A DNA stretch of 64,000 nucleotides from Coniochaeta sp. PMI_546 (GCA_021432605.1 MU271145.1:1860001-1924000); one strand, 5' to 3'. Positions 10,110-23,107 are shown, counted from the stretch's first letter. A program made the numbers and translations. The notes: a model not told the origin generated them from the letters alone.

Positions 10110-12420
10110 ATGTTGGCGCAAGCGTCCTCCTCCTTAGTGGAGGTTGCTAGTAACGAGCTGTTGGCCATTGCCAGTAAGAAGCTTGCCAGACAGTCTTGAT
10201 CAGACAGAGGAATGCAGCAGAGACAGGGAACTGACGCAATGTCTCGCAGGACGAGCTTCCGAAGACGCTGACCCCGAATGTACGTGCGACACCCTGCGCT
10301 ATCCTGCTCCCATACTCAAGTAAATGCAACCTGACTGACAACCGTTGGCAGCTCCCGATTCCTCCTCCAAGAAGGAGATAGTGTCATCATGGGCCCTCTT
10401 TATCGTCATAATGCTGCTGATGGTGGCCTTCTTCACAAGCTACTTCCTGCAAGAGAAGAAGGTCACAGCCATCCACGAGACCGTCATTTCTATCTTTGCT
10501 GGTTAGTGCGATCTAGCAACGTCTCCACGGCCGCATATCCCAATGAGTGCGACTGACCACTGACCTCTGTAGGCATGACTATCGGTCTAGTCCTGCGAGT
10601 AAGTGATGACTCGGTTCGCGAGGCCGTCAGCTTCGACTACCAGATCTTCTTCAACGTCTTGCTACCTCCGATCATCCTCGCTTCCGGCTACGAGCTACAT
10701 CAGGCGAACTTCTTCCGAAATATAGGCACCATATTGACCTTTGCATTCGCCGGCACCTTTCTCTCGGCCGTCGTCATCGGCGGTATCCTATGGCTCTACA
10801 CCCGCATCCCGCTCGAGGGCCTCAGCATGACCTGGATCGATGCCATCTCTGTCGGTGCAACGCTCTCCGCCACCGATCCGGTTACAATCCTGGCGATTTT
10901 CAACTCGTACAAGGTCGATCCGAAGCTCTATACCATCATCTTCGGCGAGTCGATCCTCAACGACGCCATTGCCATTGTCATTTTCGAGTCGGCGCAGAAA
11001 GCGAAGGAGGGGTCCAGCACACTGGGTTTGCTGGGCCTCTTCTGGGGTATCTGGATCTTCTTGCGAGACTTCTTCGGCAGCTTGATCATCGGAGCTAGTG
11101 TCGGTATTCTTGCAGCTCTAGGACTGAAGCACACCTATGTCCGCCGCTACCCCAAGATCGAGAGCTGTCTCATCGTTCTCATCGCCTATGCGACGTACTT
11201 CTTCTCCCAGGCGATCAAAATGTCAGGTGCGTGTGCTTCCTGAAGCACCACTCTTTGCCTTTTACTGACCGATCGTACTAGGCATTGTGTCGCTCCTCTT
11301 CTGCGGCATGACGCTGAAGCACTACGCCTACTTTAACATGTCGCGCCGTACCCAACTGACGACCAAATACCTCTTCCAGGTCCTCGCCCAGCTCTCGGAG
11401 AACTTTATCTTCATCTACCTTGGCCTCTCCCTCTTCACAGACGACAACCTCCAGTACCAGCCCCTCCTAATCATGGTCACCGTCCTGGCAGTCTGCGCCG
11501 CCCGCTGGGTGGCCGTCTTTCCGCTGTCACGCGCAATCAACTGGTTCATCCGGTACCGCGCCCGGCGCCGCGGCCGGGAGGCCACGGACGAGCTGCCGTA
11601 CAACTACCAGGCCATGCTGTTCTGGGCCGGGCTGCGCGGTGCCGTTGGTGTGGCGCTTGCGGCGTTGCTCACAGGCCACGATGTTCGGGCGCTCAAGGCT
11701 ACGGTGTTGGTTGTCGTGGTGCTGACGGTGATTATCTTTGGTGGCACTACGGCGCGTATGCTTGAGATCCTCGGGATAAGGACTGGAGTTGTAGACGAGA
11801 TTGACTCGGACGACGAGTTCGATATCGAGGCCATCGGCGGTGGGAACTACTATAAGCGCCCTGGCGGTACAGGCATCGGATTCGTGCCGCGCGCCGCTCG
11901 TGGTGGGTCGGTCGCTCTCGATAGTCTCGGCAACGGACGGGCGAACGGCACGAGGAACGGCGGCAGGAGCAACGGATGGGCGTCGGGTCACCGGTCGCCC
12001 AACACGGCCACGGGCACCGCTCGTCCGACGAGCCTCAGCAGGAAGGGTTCCGTCAAGAACGGCGAGGACCTTGAGCGGGCAGACCTCCTCGGCAGCTCTG
12101 GCAACAACTCCGATTCGGACTTTGGCAGCGATATCGACACGTCGGACCTGCCGCCTCCTGCGCCGAGGAGGAAATCCAGTCCCATGGAAGCTGGCGTTCT
12201 TGGAGGCGGTGGCGGCGGTGGTGAGCCGGTGCTTGAGGGTCACCGGGACCGACCCAATAATGGGGAGGGCCACCTCACGGCTTCTGCGGCTATACGGCAG
12301 CTGTTCAGCACAGAGGATCCGTCGGCACTGTTCAGACAGTTAGATGAGGACTATATCAAGCCGAAGCTGTTGCTTGATGGAGGCCCTGGTGGGAGGGGTG
12401 GTCATGGTGGCCCCAGTTAG
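10110..12420 (+). CDS. Endosomal/vacuolar Na+(K+)/H+ exchanger, NHX1 type
   Basis: Five exons, 10110-10173, 10250-10279, 10352-10501, 10573-11226 and 11282-12420, keep phase 1 at every junction and give 678 residues. The protein has the CPA1 exchanger core: a helix FAFAGTFLSAVVIGG, the ion-binding block GESILNDAIAIVIFES, and the late helix FWAGLRGAVGVALAALL. It exchanges cytosolic Na+ or K+ for lumenal H+ in late endosomes or the vacuole, controlling organelle pH and salt tolerance. The last 220 residues are a hydrophilic tail rich in Gly, Ser and Asn, with acidic clusters (DEIDSDDEFDIEAIGGG, SDSDFGSDIDTSDLPPP), typical of fungal homologues. The 30-nt second exon is inferred from phase and splice sites and is the least certain part. 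It codes RASEDADPE. Confidence 0.9.
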
Positions 12421-12718
12421 GGTTGTGTCAGTTGCTATTGTTTCTTCATTTATGTGTATTGTACTGGGATGTGGCATGTTTCATGTCCGTAGCATGACAG
12501 GCGTTCTGGTGGACAAGATAGACCGACGGTGGGCAGCAGGGCAAACACCCACACCCTCGAACAACTGTGCTTACTGGTTTAAAATCTTGATATGCAAGCG
12601 AGTGGAACGGGCTGCATCTACTTGATCTTCACGTTCTCAAGCTGCTCTCATGTGTCTGTGTTACATAGACATGTGGAATTTATCTTTTATAATTTGGGCT
12701 TACTTTCTCTCTCCCTTT

Positions 12719-14576
12719 TCAACCGCTAACTAACTCACTCTCCGGGAACGAAGTCTTCCTCTCGAGCGGTTCCTTGTCCTCGAGACTCTCTCCAGGCGTC
12801 TGGCCGTTCTCTGTCATCCGGGCGACATCGCCCTCGCCGTTGCCATTCTCCTTCAGTTTTGCAGTGGTATCAGCAGCCTCTTTCTTCTGCTTATTCCGGG
12901 GCGTCCCCTTCTCCCTCTTCGGCTGTATGGCACCCTTCGCCATGGCCTCCTTGGGCACAGGGCGAATGATCGGCTGCACGACCCACCAGGGCCGCTTGCA
13001 TACCCTGACAGCCTTCTCTGAGCTGTCGGGATCATAGTAGTCGTCGTCTGTATCCGCCGGTGCCGCCTCCTCGACACCGGATTCGCCAGTCCTCTCATAC
13101 TCCAGCAGACCCTCCGCAACCTTGCGCTCGACCATATCGAGGATCTTCTCGAGCTTGTCCATATCCCCCGCCCTGGCCCGCGCCAACGCATCCCTGACAT
13201 CATGGTGCTTGCTCACAAAGTGTCTGAGCAGATGGAAGAGATGTCCCTGCACACTCACCAGATTCGGCGAACCGGCCGTCATCTCCTCCTTCTTCTTCCG
13301 GTCTACCCCACCGCCCTCCTGCTTCCTCTTCTTCCGTGCCGGCTCCCCATCCTCCTCTTCCTTCTTCTCCTGCAGCCAAGCCGTATCGTCGCCCGGCACG
13401 AACAGCGGCCTCCTGACCGGCGGCTCCCTCTCATAAACGTACCGGTGCAGCACGTCAAAATACCGCCGAACAACCGCATCAACCCTCCACCCGCCCCTCC
13501 CATCCTTTCCCCTCCAGTACTCCCTCCCCTCCTCGCCAGGTTCCGGCACCCGTCCAAAGATAGCAGGGTCGCTCAAGTGGCCCTCAGCACTCATAACCCC
13601 ATCTGCCCCCGTCGCCTTGAGACATTTATCAATGTCCTCCTTCCTCAAAATATTGCCATTGGCAAACAGCACCGTCTCCCTCGGCAAGTTCTCCCTTAAG
13701 TAGCGGATGTGCTCCCAGTCCGCCAACCCGGTCAGGTGGCCCTTCTGCTCCCTCAGCCGCCCGTGCACGGTGAGTATGCTCGCCCCGGCGCTCAGCACGT
13801 TCTTCGCGTACGCCAGCGTCTTCTCCCGCGTCTCCAGCACCCTTATCTTGGCCGTCACCGGGATGGAGAGGTTCTCGTGCAGCGTCTTGATCAGCCTGTG
13901 GATGAGCTCCTGGTCCTCCTGCAGGAAGGCGCCGTAGTGGCCCTTCCTGGCGATGCCCTGCGGACAGCCCAGGTTGAGGTCTACGGCGTCGCAGTATGGG
14001 GCTACTAGTTTTGCGGCCTCGAGGAGGTGGGAGGGCTCGTTGGCGCAGAATTGCACGAACAGGGGCCGGTCGATGGCCGGATTGCCGTCTAGCCAGGGGA
14101 CGGCTTCGGGTTGGGGTGCGTCTGCGGAGGGGTTTGAGGAGGAGGAGGAGGAGGTTGACGGAGGCGCGGGCCGGATGGCCTGGAAATGCGTGTCGCGATA
14201 GCGCTGGCTTTCGACGAAGAGGCGCGCGTGCAGCATGGGTGAGTAGGCGAGGATGTTGCGGCGTTCGGATGGGGGGAGGAATGTGCGGGAGAGCATGCGC
14301 CATGCCTGTGAGTATCTCAATGTCAGTGAACTGGAGGGGGAGGTGGTGATCGCGGCGCGGAACAAGACGAGAAAGACTCACGAATTCGGATTGGTCTACC
14401 ATGGGGGCGATGATGTGTTTCGGAGAGCCGATGCTCTCGTAAAAGGCGCGCCCGTGCATCTTGGTCCTCGTTGCTGGCTGCGCTGCTGGCTCTGTCGCAA
14501 GAGACGGGGCAACCGGTTGCGACATGACGGTTGTCGAGGTGGTTGTGGTGGTCGAGGCCATCGTAGTAGTAGCCAC
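12719..14576 (-). CDS. DUS1: tRNA-dihydrouridine(16/17) synthase DUS1
   Basis: Two exons, 14382-14576 and 12719-14305, join in phase 0 to 593 residues. The flavin-binding TIM barrel begins near HIIAPMVDQSEFAWRML and contains DAVDLNLGCPQGIARKGHYG, where the Cys is the catalytic acid of dihydrouridine synthases, then TVHGRLREQKG and ETVLFANGNI. The enzyme reduces uridines 16 and 17 in the tRNA D-loop using NAD(P)H and FMN. The splice rebuilds the conserved PMVDQSEF-AWRML junction exactly, which fixes the intron. Compared with the yeast enzyme there is a Ser-rich insertion (around residues 113-125) and a basic, low-complexity C-terminal tail of about 150 residues with KKKRK-like clusters that could direct nuclear import. 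The Met at 14576 is followed by a Thr-rich stretch, and translation might start slightly further in. Confidence 0.9.
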
Positions 14577-16315
14577 CGCCCTTGACCAGATCCTCCGGAA
14601 CGGAGTCCTTAGCCTGGCAGATGATAGTAAGACCTCCAGAGTGCCAGATTCCCGGCTGTATCACTCCCGCAAGAGACTCGGAATCTGAAAGCGTTGTGGT
14701 CACTACTGGCGCGATCGAAAAATGCCAAGAAACCTAAAAGAGCTGAATGTCAAGGGGGAAAAAAAAGTTTCTAGCCTCGCGGGCGCGGCTGAAAATGTGC
14801 TTTCCAACGATTGGCTGGGTAGACTTACTCCCCGCCCGCAAGCCACTCTTTTGCGCCCCATCTCCTGCAGGTCCTCTCCAAGCAGGGGTTCGGCCCTAGC
14901 GCGGCCGGGCAAAGTGGAGACAAAAGTCGTCATCGCGCCTGCTGGTTCGTACCGGTACCTCCGCCTTGGCGACATGGTGGGGGGCATGAAATGCGGAAGG
15001 AGCTCGAAATTGCATTCTCGCCAGATCCGACTTGAAATGCCGATTTTACTGGAATTGCACGATCTGCTCTCTTAGTCTTGCTGCATGTTGCTCGGGCTTC
15101 TAGAAGAAGGCGGAAAGGAAATAGTCAGGATAGTATACACTGTACACACTTTAGGTAACTTTCGTGTCCGCCAGGCTGCATGAGAGAATCGTGGGTTCAG
15201 GCGGACCATCGGTCCTCGTGGAGTAAGGTAACGGCTGTTACAGTAAAACGCATCCTCGTTTCGCCTGCCTTTGGAAGATCATATTATTAAGTTGGGTATG
15301 TGCCTTGGCTGGTAGTACCTAGTCAACACGACACACCGTCACATTCCAGGTTAACAGACCGATAACGACATGTTCAATGTCATAATGCGCACACTTCTGC
15401 CCTTGCAAGTGTTCAATAAACTTGCTCGTGTTGTCATATTCGGCGAAATTTCTGTTATAATTCCTGGGATGTGTGTAGTATTATAGACAGGCTTACCAAC
15501 CGGATTCCGTCTCGAAGAATCACCACCACTTTAGATGTAGCAAGCCGTGTGAAATCGCCGCAAACTCCTTGCTATTCTTTGCTTCGGAATCTTTGTCTAG
15601 CCTGTGTCCAAGCTCAATGGGACCAGATACACGCGCATGTACACCCGCAAATCCTGCTCTGAGTTCTGAGTTGCCGCTGCTCGTCCTGCCATAAACCGCC
15701 AGCCCAAGCAGAAATACACAAAACAATCGCAGCTCCATGGCGCTCGCTCCTCGACATCGATACACACACTTGAGTAATATTCACTGATTCCATATCACTA
15801 GCCACTCTTCTTTCTCTCGCATCTTCCCGCAGAATCCAGGCAGTAAATGAAGTCTCGCTTGCAAAACTGCCAAGCCACCAACATGTAAACATGCTTTTCC
15901 TTGCTTGTCTCGCACGCAAATGCTATGCTCCCCCCGCACCGACAACTGCATCCAACGCTCCTCCCCTGCCTTCACCATCCGAACTTCTTCGTTGCTAGCC
16001 AATGACGTGGCTCACGTATGGAGTAGAGAGACACACCGTGTGGAAACCAAATGAGTCGTGTCTCCTGGAGATTATGTGTTGCTGGACCAAGACTCTATAC
16101 TTGAAAAGCTTGTCGAGATTCCGTTCGTCACGCGAAAAAAGAAGAAGAAAAGTGCAGAACGCCGAGACACCATACTATGTATGCTTAACCGAAACGCCCT
16201 CGAATGGACAAAGAATCCAAGTTGGACAGGTGCAAAACAGAAAATATTGCTTGGTTACAGGGCGAAATAGGGCAACCACTTGAAGTCGAACCATCAATCG
16301 TTTGTAATCGTGCAC
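14577..16315. other. 1.7-kb intergenic region, no gene seen
   Basis: DUS1 ends its coding start here and the BNI4 homologue terminates at the right side. Scattered short frames on both strands show no family resemblance or consistent exon chain. Confidence 0.5.
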
Positions 16316-19125
16316 TCAGAAAAAGTGCGTGTAGATCTTCGAGTTTTCGTGAACTTCCATTTCCTGTAATAACCATGTTAGCAAGCCAAGAATCGCGGCT
16401 GGGAAGATGTTTGTTGAAGACTCACCATCTTGAAGGTGTTGAGTTCTTCCTTGATCTGCTGGGCCAACATGGGCGTCAGGCGGTTGCAGGTAGCAATCTC
16501 ACCCCGACGGTCGTACTCGCCGCTTGGCCAAGTGTCATAGAACATGATGCGCGGGCTAAAGGTTGCGTTGCGCTTGTGTCCCTGCGGCGTCCCTGGGGCA
16601 CTCTTGGTGTCCTGGCGGAGTCTCAGAGCCGACATAAAGTAGTCCTCGTTGCCAATAGCAACTGAGCCAGTTCGACGGTGACCTTGGGCCTCATCGTTTG
16701 GAGTGCTGGGTACGCTCGAAATCGGCGAGTCTGTCATCTGGGCAGGCAGATCGAAGGCAGGGCCGCGGCCCTCCGGCTTTGGAGATGGTGAGGGTGAACC
16801 TGTGTTGCCTACAGAAACCACTGATTAGCCGATGTACCGAGAACCAATATACGAGGAGCATCTTACGCTTCAGGATGCCCTTCCGGACAGCAGCAAGGAC
16901 TTCCGCACGTTCTTTCTCGCCACCGACGATACTCTTCCTCGGGGCCGTGCTGTCGGTACCAGAGCTGCCTTGACGCTCAGATGACGAGCTCGCAGCTTTG
17001 GACGCGTCAATGGAGTTCCTCTCCAAATGCGGGAAGCCAGTACCGCCACCATTCTGGCTATGCAGGTCAGCGTTGACGTTGATTCTCTCACGCTCGGCCT
17101 CCACAGTAATCATAGATACAGCAGCTTCACTGGGTTCCGGCGACTTGGAGTCCGCCGCGGGGACACCGATTATAGATTTGGGGCGGAACAGGCCCACGAG
17201 AGAGCGACCTCCTTTCTTCATGCTGTGTCCCATCTTGCGAATCATAATCGAAGCAGAGGACGCCGTCGAGGAGATGGATATGTTGTCCGTAGAGCTGGTG
17301 AAGATCTTGCCTCCAGAGTAGATATTGCTTCCGATGCCCGCTGCCTCCTGCCGCTGGGCAATCCTAGCCTGTTCCGCATCATACATCTCTTCTGGAGTCG
17401 GGGCCTTTTGGAGCTTGGCGTGACCGGTGCCCTGAGCGGCGTCAAAATCTCCGCCGGCAGCCTTCCTCAATTCGGCGGCACTGCTAAATGAGAACGCCCG
17501 CCTGAGTCTGGAGGTTTTGCTCTTCGACTTCCCGCCCTTCTCGTTGATGGCGGACAGCTGCTTCACAGCGGCACTCTCCATCTTGGCGGCCTGCGGAGCG
17601 GAACCCTGATGCGCAGCGCCTACAGCCCCGCCGGCGGCGCCAGCAGAAGGGCTGCTGAGGACCTCGACCTCGGCGTCCATCCTCACCGGCTTGGAGAGCG
17701 GGGAGGGATTGGCAGCCCGCTTGGTTGTTGCTGCATCCGAAGAAGAGCTGCGAGGAGGAATATTCACCAGCCTTGGGTAATCAGGATTGGACGAGTTCTG
17801 GACGGAACCTGGATCGCTTGAAGCGAACAAGGCGGGGTTCCCGGTGGGGGCCGACACATTGGTGTTGCTGCGGTTCGCAGACTGAGAAACAGTTTCGTTA
17901 GCGATTGCATGAGTTTGCAGGGGAACATTGAGATGCGTATGGCATGATTGGGTGTCGTGCAGCGGACTTCCAGCGTAATTATGCAAGAAATGCGAGCGCT
18001 AACCGAGGGGTCAAGGGGACCATGTTGGGCCTAATACAAGCCTGGTAACAAACTGGGCAAACTCACCGAAGATGGTCGTGAATTGCTGCTGCGCGAAGAG
18101 GCCCGGCTGTCAGAGCTGCCAGTCCGCCCATGGGCGGCCTTTGTCCTCTGCACAGCAGCCGCATCATTTGCAGTCAAATTGACAGGTCGTGCAGGCTTTT
18201 GTTGATACTCTTTACCAGCACTCTTGGGCCGCGGGGAGGACAGTGGTCGTTCCAACCGGTTTGATTCTTCCGGTTGCTTGATTCCAGATAGGTCGATCTG
18301 CAGTGGGGTCAGGGGTTTAGGGAATTCGGCAGAATCCAAAGTGGGCAGGCTGCGCCGCCGCACCCTCCTTGCAGCGTCAGCCGCCGAAAACGCCCCGGTA
18401 GGCTGCACACCCTCATCGGCCATCGAACCGGGAATAGCGCCAACGAAACTGTTTCTCCTTTGCTGTTCAGATCGCTGGTTGTATAAATGGTTCACACTTG
18501 GCATGCCGGATCCTGATGGCGCAACGGACACCTGCTGTTGTTGCCCGTTGCCGTGCTGTGTCGAGGTAGATGCATCGGCAGCGCGGGGCGCCGGCCGCCG
18601 GTATCTCTCCGGAGATGGCTTGGCCGGCTGGCCTTGAGGTGGAGTGAATGAAGTGGCGGTCCGCCGTGTGGCCGTACCCGGAATTGACGAATCGTCGCGA
18701 GACCCACCCATAGACAATCCCAAGGTTGAAGTCGTAGGCAGGTTTGTCATGGAGGCGCTCGTTAGGTATCGAGAGCGTCCACCGTTATGGCTGTGGTCAA
18801 AGCTGTGCATTGTGGGCACAGCCGAGGTCGATGATGTGCGGTGGTACGCGGCTGGCGGTTGCCACTGAACCGTCTGGTTAAGGCTTGGTGTGCTTGTAAA
18901 AGCATAGGGCTGAACAGGCCCAACACTACCGCGATACACTACCGGTCCGCCCATACCACCTTGTAATCCACCATGGTAGCTATTCCGTGATTGAGAACCG
19001 CCTTGTGGCTGGTGGTATTGCTGGCCTTGATGTGACTGCAGCATACCTGATGCCGAATTGGGTCGTGTATGGAGCATGGCAACCGTTGCAGTCTGAGGCG
19101 TGTAGGTCTGTACCAGAGCAGCCAT
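16316..19125 (-). CDS. BNI4: BNI4 homologue, septum-associated PP1/chitin-synthase scaffold
   Basis: Exons 18067-19125, 16867-17881, 16426-16808 and 16316-16363 join in phase to 834 residues. Most of the protein is disordered, rich in Ser, Gln, Pro and Asn. The C terminus carries the family signature: SPRIMFYDTW, EYDRRGEIATCNRLTP, LAQQIKEELNTFKM, and the extreme end MEVHENSKIYTHFF supplied by a 48-nt last exon. In yeast BNI4 tethers protein phosphatase 1 and chitin synthase III at the bud neck; filamentous homologues act at septa and hyphal walls. I start at MAALVQTYTPQ because that resembles the family's N terminus; an in-frame ATG 18 codons upstream (19179) is the alternative. The phosphatase-docking position reads KRNATFSP, with Ala where an RVxF motif has Val, so PP1 binding may be weak or use another site. 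Confidence 0.85.
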
Positions 19126-22100
19126 GGCCAACCTGGAGTGTGGCAGTCGGTTCGATTGAAGTGAGGAGGTACGGTACAAGAGTCAACTTGTCTGGAGCGG
19201 TCGTGCCGAACAAGAATACGACGGTCTTGTAATTGGGGTTGGGTTGCAGAACCAATGGGAGAATTAGATCCAATGGGCGATATTTTGTGCAAGAACCTGT
19301 CAATTCCATGGAGTATTAGCCTTGACAGTTCAAGTCAAGAGGTGCAAATAAAATGTGAAACGAAGTTGCTAGAGTGGGAAATCTCGTGTTCGAATTTCGT
19401 AGCGTGAAGGAAGGGGGCTTAACTTGCCAGATCCTGCAAGTGTTGTGAAATCGCAGAACAGCACAACAAAACTTGTGGAAGAGAAAGCACAGCTGAGAGG
19501 CCTCTAGGTAGGGACGATTGTCGTAAAGGTTGAAGCGAAGGACGCCTGCGGCCGTTTATGAGGGAGGATAAGGGTTGAAGGATTGTTCGTGTCCGAAAGA
19601 AGCCCACTGTTACCGCGGACTGTCTTGCCTTGAGCCCGTGTCTGTCACGACACGTCGGATTTACCGAACAGTCGAGAGTATGGAGGACAAAGTGCCACGA
19701 ATTGACACCTCGCTATCGTCTTGAGCTATCAGGGTGACATGGAGGATGGTCGGTCGGGCTTAGATTGGCAAGGCCGAAGGGAAGAAACAGACGAGACGAT
19801 TTTGCACTTCGTAGTAGGGCAGTTAACGTCTTTCGGCGAGGGCGAGATGTGCCCTATCTGACAAGCTGAAAAGGAAGATTTCAGACGATTGAAATCAGAA
19901 GAAGTTGAGATGAGACGACGTGGAAACGAAAGAGCCGTCCCAAGTTGACAGTGACGAGCTGCAAGAGGAGGGCGAGACAGGACGAATTCCAACGAGCGGA
20001 ACAACGGGTTCAGGGGCAGAGAAGCCGGGAGTGGAGCCGCAGTCGAAGGGAATAGAAAGAGTGAAACGGGAAACAGTGATGACGGGGAGCGGAAGGGGTC
20101 AAAAGAGAGGTAGAGAGCCGAGGACTCGGAGGTGAAGGTGCAGTTTAGGAATGGAAGATTCGAAAGATAGGACTGACGCCGGGAGGACAAGACGGAAGCA
20201 GGAAAGAAACAGAATCTTTGGATGACTGGCGAGAACCTTCACAAAACACTACGGTACGGTACCTTAGACTCTAGGCCACACGGTCCTACCTAATTCTCGC
20301 GCCAAGAAAACGGTGTGGTGGTGGTCCTTCATCGAAAGACGCCATGGAGCAAAGCAGCAAAAGCACATCCATGCAGCCACGGACAAGCACGCTAGCTCAA
20401 TACAGCGTGGCCAAACACTGAGCACTAACAGATTCGTCCGATTATAGAGGTACTGTACCCGCAGCAAGTGGTAGTAAAAGTGTCAGGCCGCGTCAACACG
20501 GTTCTGAACCATTGGACCGCGACACCCAATTCGGGAAGGGTCAGCTTTCGTCCAAGCTACCGTTGAACCGTTACTGTGTTCACCCAGATGGAAGTCTCGG
20601 ATACTTCGAGATCTCCTTGCCCGGGCTCATCTGCCATTGGTTGGTTCTGCAAGTCGTGTTGATGGCTCAGGGGCCAGTGTCATGTTTGATTCGCCAGAAA
20701 GTTGTTTGGGGCCGCAATTGATCCAAATCGCGCTAGACAAGGTCCGTCCTGCAGCTAGGAATTGCACAGTACGGGGGTTACAAATGTGCATAACAGCCCA
20801 TATAAGTACACTACTGAGAAAGTAGTGCACAGTATTGCGTGCATGTTCGAGTCAACACCAAACAAGATCTGCCAGACATTGAGTCTTTGACGTCAAAATT
20901 GATCCGGTATCTGATCTCCAGAGACAAGTGGCAGTTCCTGCCAATAGTCAATAATAGGGCTTCTGAAGCAGTAGATCCTGTCGGCTTCGCGTTTTTCCCT
21001 TGCAAGCTCAATTCCCATCCTTTCTCATACATACCTTACGCATTAGCGCACTTTGGAGATTTCCGAGAGTGGGCCTCTCTTGAACCCCGCAGATAGCAGG
21101 TGGTACCAGTACTACCTTGCTCAAGTGCGGAAATGTTGATGCAGGGCTGCCGTGGTCTCCTGTTGATTCACCTGTGGCAGTGAGATTCGTATCTGGCAAG
21201 AAATATCCGGGAAGTGAGGACAGATGAACTGATTAAGCCGCCAGTGCATCTCTGGCAGGCAGATGAGGTTACAATCTGGCCACGGCATGCTTGGAAATGC
21301 CCTGCCATCCATTCCAACGAAGGAGCATTTCATTCCCTCCTTGACGCCCCTTTCCAAGATCAGGGCCATGCTCAGCCAGATACGCTGCACACTTCATGTG
21401 GTGATGAGAGACCATACCAACTACGGTTGGGATGAAGTCCGATCGCATGTGATGACTTGCAGCACTTGAGCAGATTCGCCGGCTAAGATGCCTCCAAGAT
21501 CGAGCTTGTGCAGTCCAACACACTTCGCTAAGACAGGAAGAATAGGCGGCACTGGGCCGGTGGCCAATCACTCCCCAACAGTGGACTTAACTGAGGTAGT
21601 ATCGTGGATATTTCAATTGTGCATTCCTCCCACTAGAATATCTGCCAAAGCTTGGCTTTAGACGCAACCTCATGAGAAGCCCTAGGTACTTACCACTCCC
21701 GAGTCGAACAATGCTTTACTGTGGTAGGGGAAATTATGCTTGGGCCGATATGAGACGTCCTTCGATAAGCATGGATTACCCGGCATCTCTGGTAAAACGG
21801 ACCGACAATTGCAGAAACTCCCCTGCGCCTGTCACAGGCTTTGTCCCATTCATCCTCTAACGTCGACTCGTTATGCCGGTGACGATGCGGAGAGATCCGC
21901 GTATCGGCCTTTAGTGTAACGACTTCCGGATCTTGTTTGTCCTATGATGCCAGTAATGCTCCGGTCGGCCATGGATATCGCTTAGGGACAGACAAACATC
22001 ACGCTGTGCGGCGTTGTACCGTCGCAGGCTGGATGTCGATCTAGATTCTAGGATCTAGGGCAAACAAGACTCGGTCAAACACGTCGTCAAGCTCAGAATA

Positions 22101-23107
22101 GCTCCAGCATCTATCTATAGTCAGATCCCAAGTCAGCATGGCCCTGCTGTGTGATTGGTATGAATCAGACCGTTGACGATGGTCCCTTGTCGGATCTTGG
22201 CCAGCACTGCAATTGGACGGTATTCAGGTCGCTGCGAGCCTGGAGGTTAAAAGACTTAACACAGGTCACACCACCAAAAATTGCACAGCGTCCATCGGAT
22301 AAGCATGGCTTACTTGTGGGCCACGCTGCGGGCATCGGACAGCAGAAACATTGCTGTGTTATAGGCCGTAACCCGATTTGCTGGGTTTGCAATAGACTTT
22401 CAATGCAGTGTCCGTGAAACAAGGAACCTGCCCTGTCTGCCTCCGACAATAGAGACCCTGCAGTCTTCACCGTAGCTTGCTCTCCGAGGTCCGCCCCGCC
22501 TCCTCGGCCCCATATTTGCACACGACAGGCCGAAAGTCGGCCATCGGGCGCGGAGTGGGGGTACAGACCGGCCGGAACGATCAGCTTAGGCGTGCCTAAG
22601 GTCCAGTATACGGCGATGACCCTCGCCCCCGTACGCTCACACCTACGCGGCTGAGAGGTTCGTACACTCTGCTCTCGGGCGTCCTATTGTTCCTTGGCAA
22701 CTGCTGCGATTCGACAGCAAATGAGCAATGGTAGTCGTAGCACGTGACTGAAGGTGGGTTGCACCCGGAACTCGAGGCCACGGGGCAAGTCTTCACGCTC
22801 GTAGCCGAGAGTCTGGTAGGTAGCATTTCGTGCCTCACTTGCAGAGCTACCAGAGCTTCCAGAACGTCCAGTCTTGGAGAGTTTGAGTCTCTATATGATA
22901 TACATCATCATGTTCCTCATCTAATCTCGTTCTCAGCATTTGGCCACGTAGCCGATTGCGAATTGTTGCCTTTACTTTCAAGATACTCAGCAACACGGGG
23001 ATTGTAGCTCAGCAACGTCTTTTGGATTACCACTTCGCGTGACCAGGGGGATCCTTGATGGCAGGCATGCGCTTGCTTTTCGCACAGCAAAGCGCGACAC
23101 AGTCAGG
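19126..23107. other. 4-kb gene-poor region
   Basis: The first 1-1.3 kb is probably the promoter and long leader of the BNI4 homologue. The remainder has only scattered frames under 120 codons except one of 153 codons on the minus strand at 19729-20190, which is Ser/Phe-rich and unconvincing. No transposon ends, tRNA or repeat family is recognised. The right end is the promoter of the Zn2Cys6 gene. Confidence 0.5.
22528..22542. promoter_or_regulatory. Perfect inverted repeat with everted CCG-N5-CGG
   Basis: The 15 bases GGCCGAAAGTCGGCC form five-base arms around a five-base spacer. CCG and CGG half-sites separated by a fixed spacer are the classic target of Zn2Cys6 dimers. The site lies about 570 bases upstream of a Zn2Cys6 gene, so autoregulation is possible but only inferred. 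Confidence 0.3.

Noticed and set aside
11527-12273. 248-codon minus frame opposite the exchanger gene
   Set aside because: It is a shadow of the GC-rich exchanger C-terminal coding sequence, with Arg- and Thr-rich composition and no recognisable domain.
13629-14576. 315-codon alternative reading of the minus strand over the DUS1 gene
   Set aside because: It begins with DUS1 exon 1, then reads through the intron into the wrong frame, giving Arg/Pro-rich sequence without motifs.
19729-20190. 153-codon minus frame upstream of the BNI4 homologue
   Set aside because: Ser/Phe/Leu-rich with no motif, within the likely BNI4 leader or promoter; no splice link to exon 1 found.
22998-23060. tRNA-like stretch GATTGTAGCTCAGCAAC
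   Set aside because: It resembles a tRNA A-box by eye, but no matching B-box or acceptor stem pairs with it.
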